Shown: piece by piece, positions 60,701-64,000 of the stretch
How the letters are laid out: every line of letters starts with the position of its first letter
How positions within the stretch are numbered: the first letter of the stretch is position 1
NCBI RefSeq assembly: GCF_000384215.1
Contig: NZ_KB913032.1
Span: forward strand, 3,055,665 to 3,119,664
Reading direction: 5' to 3'
DNA: 64,000 nucleotides
From: Amycolatopsis alba DSM 44262
Lineage (GTDB): Bacteria > Actinomycetota > Actinomycetes > Mycobacteriales > Pseudonocardiaceae
The notes under the pieces: generated by a model
What the model was told of the DNA's origin: nothing
Database searches by the model: none
The model's input: the letters and a program-made list of their open reading frames with translations, nothing else
Position numbers and translations under genes: made by a program

Positions 60701-61609
60701 CTATTCCCCTGCGTCCAGCGCGTGTTCCGGATGGTCCGCGGCAGCACCGAGCACCACACCCACGTTGTCGATCAGCCGGGTACTCCCCACCCTGGCCGCG
60801 ATCAGCAACCGCGCTTCACCGTCGACGGGCGCGGGCCCGAGGTCGGTTCCCCTCAATTCCAGATAGTCGATCTCGACCGCGGGCCGCGCGGCGAGTGTCT
60901 TCCTGGCGGTCGCCAGCACGGCTTCCGCGCCGTCGCGTCCGACGAAGGCACCCGCGGTGAGTGCCGCCGACAACACGATCGCGTCCTCGCGCTGTTCAGG
61001 GGTCAGGTAGACGTTGCGCGAGGACAACGCCAGCCCGTCGCGTTCCCTGACCGTCGGCACCCCGATGACACGGGTTTCGAAGTTCAGGTCACGCACCATC
61101 TTCTTGATCAGCACCAGCTGCTGGTAGTCCTTCTCCCCGAAGAAGGCATAGTCCGGCCGCACGATGTTGAACAGTTTCGCCACCACGGTCAGCACGCCGG
61201 CGAAATGCCCCGGCCGCACCGCCCCTTCGAGTTCGTCGCCGAGCTCGCCGGGCTGAACCGTGACGGTGGCACCGTCGGGATACAGATCCGACGCCTTGGG
61301 CAGGAAGCCCAGTTCGACGCCGTCCTCCTTCAGCACTTCGAGGTCCTTGTCCAGCGGACGCGGGTACGCCTCGAAGTCCTCGCCCTCCCCGAACTGCAGG
61401 GGGTTCACGAAGATCGACGTCGCGACGACGGTGTTCGGCAGCCGCTTCGCCCGGCGGATCAGCTCGCGGTGCCCCGCGTGCAGGGCGCCCATCGTGGGCA
61501 CCAGCGCGACCTTGCGGCCGACGCCATGCAGGGCCCGTGTCACCTGGCTGACCTGCTCCGGCGGCTGGAAGGTGTGCAGCGTGCCTCGGGCGAATTTCGG
61601 TGTGCTCAC
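60701..61609 (-). CDS. panC: Pantothenate synthetase
   Basis: A 302-residue ATP-dependent ligase joining pantoate to beta-alanine. The motifs are VPTMGALHAGHRELI (HIGH-type), NPLQFGEGEDFEAYPRPL, FFGEKDYQQLVLI (ATP binding) and the KMSKS-like GLALSSRN. The GTG start at 61609 overlaps the DUF2520 gene stop (GTGA). Matches Rv3602c in place and length. Works with PanD and CoaX encoded just downstream. Confidence 0.96.
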   Translation of the reverse strand: MSTPKFARGTLHTFQPPEQVSQVTRALHGVGRKVALVPTMGALHAGHRELIRRAKRLPNTVVATSIFVNPLQFGEGEDFEAYPRPLDKDLEVLKEDGVELGFLPKASDLYPDGATVTVQPGELGDELEGAVRPGHFAGVLTVVAKLFNIVRPDYAFFGEKDYQQLVLIKKMVRDLNFETRVIGVPTVRERDGLALSSRNVYLTPEQREDAIVLSAALTAGAFVGRDGAEAVLATARKTLAARPAVEIDYLELRGTDLGPAPVDGEARLLIAARVGSTRLIDNVGVVLGAAADHPEHALDAGE

Positions 61610-62529
61610 TGGTTTTGCTGCCCTTCGGCGGGATCTGCGGGATCGGCTGGATCACTGAGGAGCTCGGTGAGCTCGGCGGCGGCCGAGGCGTCCAAGAGCC
61701 CGGCGGCGTCGCCGCGCGCCAGCGTGCGCTTGGCCAGCGCGCGATAGCTCGGGGCGATGTCGGGGCCACGTTCGGCCAGCACCGCGAGATGCTTACGCAC
61801 GGTGCCGAGATCACCACGGGCCACCGGCCCGGTCAGCGCCCGGTCCCCGTGCCGCAGAACATTATCCAACGCCGCCGACAACAACGGAGCCACCAGGCGT
61901 TCGGGCTGGGCGATTCCCGCCTCCCGTAACAGTTCCGCGCAGTCGGCGACCAGTGTCATCAGGTGGTTCGCGCCATGCGCCAACGCCGCGTGATAGAGCG
62001 CTCGCGCTTCGTCAGGGACCCGGACGGGCTCCGCGCCCATCTCCATGGTCAGCGCTTCACCGACGTTCCATGCCGCTTCGTCACCCTCTGTGGCAGTGAC
62101 GCCGACGCTGCAGGCGGCCAGTCTGTCGAGGTCTTCGGCGCGGCCGGTGAAGGTCATCACGGGGTGCAGGGCCAGCGGGAGCGCCCCGGCTTCGGCTGCG
62201 GGCGCGAGGACGTCGATACCGTGCGCCCCGGAGGTGTGCACGACGATCTGTCCCGGCCGCAGCGAACCGGTGGCGACGAAGCCGCGCACCATCCCGGCGA
62301 GCGCGTCGTCGGGCAGGGCCAGCAGGACCAGATCGGCCCGGCGGGCGACCTCGTCGGGCGGCAGGAGGGGGACGTCGGGGAGCAGTTGCTCGGCACGGCG
62401 CACCGAAGCGCCGGAAAGGCCCGACGCGGCGACGACGGCGTGCCCGGCCCTCGCGAGCGCGGCGCCGACGACGCTGCCGACCCGGCCGGCGGAAATGACG
62501 CCGACGGCCAGTCGAGCGGGCCTCATCAT
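61606..62529 (-). CDS. DUF2520 / Rossmann-like NADP protein, possible ketopantoate reductase
   Basis: A 307-residue protein with an N-terminal Rossmann fold (LAVGVISAGRVGSVVGAALARAG, read in part) and a C-terminal helical DUF2520 domain (YHAALAHGANHLMTLVADCAELL). It is the first gene of the panCD-coaX operon, as Rv3603c is in M. tuberculosis. Because no panE or ilvC-type reductase is nearby, a ketopantoate-reductase role is reasonable but unproven. ATG at 62529 is chosen over 62589 because the frame upstream carries a separate short open frame with its own ribosome site. Confidence 0.75.
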   Translation of the reverse strand: MMRPARLAVGVISAGRVGSVVGAALARAGHAVVAASGLSGASVRRAEQLLPDVPLLPPDEVARRADLVLLALPDDALAGMVRGFVATGSLRPGQIVVHTSGAHGIDVLAPAAEAGALPLALHPVMTFTGRAEDLDRLAACSVGVTATEGDEAAWNVGEALTMEMGAEPVRVPDEARALYHAALAHGANHLMTLVADCAELLREAGIAQPERLVAPLLSAALDNVLRHGDRALTGPVARGDLGTVRKHLAVLAERGPDIAPSYRALAKRTLARGDAAGLLDASAAAELTELLSDPADPADPAEGQQNQ

Positions 62530-62552
62530 GGCGCGCGCCAGTGGACGCTCAT
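62526..62552 (-). CDS. Eight-residue leader peptide candidate
   Basis: ATG at 62552 follows a perfect GAGGAG (62561-62566) at eight bases and encodes MSVHWRAP before a TGA that overlaps the DUF2520 start (ATGATG). The main gene has no ribosome site of its own, so ribosomes may reach it by termination-reinitiation. It could equally be chance. Confidence 0.35.
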   Translation of the reverse strand: MSVHWRAP

Positions 62553-62675
62553 GGTCGAAACTCCTCAAGTTCGTTCCAGTCCCGCTCATGGTCGCGGGTA
62601 CCGGACGACGGCGCGAGAGTAACCCTCCGGCCCGCGTCTGAAACGGCCCTCGTGACCAGCTTCACCTGACCGAGG

Positions 62676-63845
62676 TCACCCGCGCGGAGCACCGTCCGCC
62701 AGCCGCACGGCCTCGGCCCGCGAGGTCTTGAGCACCTGCAGCAGTTCGCGCTGCCGCTGTTTTCCCTCGTCGGTGAGCTTCCGGCCGCGCCGCAGGAACG
62801 CGAGCTCGGTCACGCTGGCCTGGTAACGGCCGACAGCCTTCGCCGCGTCCCGGCCCGACTGTTTCCTCGCCTGTTTCCGCCACGACCGCCGTCCGGACAG
62901 GCTGGCCAGCAGGGTCACCTCGGACGGCGCGATCCAGCGCGCGTCGACCATCATCGGCAACGCGGCCGCGACGATCCGCTGCTCGCGGCGCCGCTGCATG
63001 ACCACCACCGAGAAGACCCCGATGAACAACGGCACCATGATCAGGAAGTAGACGTTCAGGAAGGTCTTGGCGCCGCCGAGCAGCGCGGCACCGTTCCACA
63101 GCGCGTGCAGCAGCACGGCGACGAGGTAGCCGCCGATCGGCGCCAGGATCCGCAGCGAGCGGACCTTGGTGCTCGCGGCGACACCGAGCCCGATCCCGGT
63201 CATCACGGCGAACAGCGGATGCGTGAACGGGGAAAGCACACCGCGGAGGAAGAACGCCGCGAGCACACCGGCGCTCGTGCCGTCGCCGAAGCCGTACTCG
63301 GCGAAGGCGCGGCCGAAGTAGTAGATGTTCTCGGTGAAGGCGAACCCCGCCGCGGTGAACCCGGCGTAGACGATGCCGTCCACGACACCGTCGAACTCGC
63401 TCGGGCGGCGCCACCACAGCAAGAGGATGAAGGCGGCCTTCGCGGCCTCCTCGACCAGCGGCGCGGAGACCAGGCCGCTGATCTTGCCTCCTCCGCCACT
63501 GCCGAGCAGCAGGTCACCGACGGCCTCGGCGCCGCTGTTGAGCAGCAGCGCGATGATCGTCGCGACGCACGCGCCCCAGACGAAGGACAGCAGCAGGAGC
63601 TTCGGCGGTTCCGGTTCCCAGCGGTCGACCCACAGGAAGGCGGTCACCACCACGGCGACCGGGACCAGCGCCGCGAGCACGCCGATCGTCACCGCGGGCA
63701 GGCCGACCTTCTCGGTCACCGTGCCGAAGACGAACAGCCCGCACAGCGCGACGGCGATCAGCCCGAGCACCGGCAGCAGCACGGTGATCGACCGGGACCG
63801 GCGGGCCCGTTCGGAACCGGGCGCCGGGGAGGAAGGCTCGCTCAC
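62676..63845 (-). CDS. PrsW-family intramembrane metalloprotease
   Basis: A 389-residue protein with about nine helices and the three PrsW motifs: VEEAAKAA (Glu132, Glu133, Lys136), FAFTENIYYF (Glu with following Asn), and two histidine motifs, HPLFAVMTG and HALWNGAAL. PrsW enzymes cleave anti-sigma factors within the membrane. The final 80 residues are a basic, helical cytoplasmic tail with KQARKQSGRDAAK. The GTG start at 63845 is the natural N-terminus. No sigma/anti-sigma pair is adjacent. Confidence 0.87.
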   Translation of the reverse strand: MSEPSSPAPGSERARRSRSITVLLPVLGLIAVALCGLFVFGTVTEKVGLPAVTIGVLAALVPVAVVVTAFLWVDRWEPEPPKLLLLSFVWGACVATIIALLLNSGAEAVGDLLLGSGGGGKISGLVSAPLVEEAAKAAFILLLWWRRPSEFDGVVDGIVYAGFTAAGFAFTENIYYFGRAFAEYGFGDGTSAGVLAAFFLRGVLSPFTHPLFAVMTGIGLGVAASTKVRSLRILAPIGGYLVAVLLHALWNGAALLGGAKTFLNVYFLIMVPLFIGVFSVVVMQRRREQRIVAAALPMMVDARWIAPSEVTLLASLSGRRSWRKQARKQSGRDAAKAVGRYQASVTELAFLRRGRKLTDEGKQRQRELLQVLKTSRAEAVRLADGAPRG

Positions 63846-63933
63846 AGCGGGTCACCCTACCGTCGGTACGGGACAGGAGCGGGACGTGGAGCTGAAGTCC
63901 GAGACAGTACCGGCCGCACGCGTGAACCCGCCC

Positions 63934-63973
63934 GGCCGAAGGCCCCGCCATCGCGGTGGCAGGGCGCCCGGCC
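63934..63973. terminator. GC-rich hairpin near window end
   Basis: GCCCCGCCA (63942-63950) and TGGCAGGGC (63957-63965) pair with one mismatch inside a GGCC-flanked stem. It probably terminates a gene beyond the window edge; 63846-64000 otherwise shows no gene. Confidence 0.4.
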
Positions 63974-64000
63974 TCGAAAAGGCGACTGGACCGACCGGCG

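Overview
The window is high-GC actinobacterial chromosome. Gene content (Lsr2, ClpC, the MhuD heme oxygenase, an AfsR/SARP regulator, a cyclodipeptide synthase, a DinB-like protein), frequent GTG/TTG starts, ATGA/GTGA gene overlaps and long GC-rich hairpins between genes fit a Pseudonocardiaceae member, most likely an Amycolatopsis-like soil actinomycete. That assignment is inference from gene content. There is no prophage, IS element, CRISPR array, rRNA or tRNA that I can see.

Layout: 1-4.2 kb holds a partial hydrolase divergent from a TetR regulator with two operator copies, a transglutaminase-like protein, and an unrecognised trio (two-helix membrane protein, cupin, HD-domain protein). 4.2-14.9 kb is a polyol/sugar catabolic locus: a tightly overlapping reverse operon (HAD phosphatase, DhaK-DhaL kinase, RpiB isomerase, 2-hydroxyacid dehydrogenase, FGGY kinase, class II aldolase) faces a histidine phosphatase-DeoR pair and a polyol permease-FGGY kinase pair; both control regions share a GTTAAGTTAACA core. 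14.9-19.8 kb has a DivIVA-like coiled-coil protein and three tandem DUF445 membrane proteins. 19.9-25.2 kb has an AlgX/AlgJ-like protein, a Zur-type zinc ABC importer and a LacI regulator.

25.2-50.8 kb mixes conserved and accessory genes. Carbonic anhydrase, MutY and MhuD are followed later by ClpC, Lsr2, LysS, CoaX, PanD, PanC and a DUF2520 protein, an order resembling the M. tuberculosis Rv3588c-Rv3603c neighbourhood. Inserted between them are three M1 aminopeptidase paralogs (one with its zinc site destroyed), a cyclodipeptide synthase-NCS1 permease-LysR operon, a second LysR, a rhodanese-thioredoxin pair, a Sir2 deacylase overlapping mhuD, a DrrAB-type exporter, an AfsR-type regulator and a membrane-anchored Hsp70-like protein.

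50.8-64 kb carries two opposed arrays of five 21-bp repeats, clpC, an iron-regulated FhuF-like reductase, a DinB-like protein, an AraC regulator, lsr2, lysS, a methyltransferase, the pantothenate/CoA operon and a PrsW-type membrane protease.

The points most worth a second look are the M1 pseudoenzyme, a shared AT-N11-AT palindrome upstream of that pseudoenzyme and of the rhodanese gene at nearly identical distance, the CDPS-NCS1 operon, the inverted 21-bp repeat arrays, the triple DUF445 cluster, and the membrane protein-cupin-HD trio.
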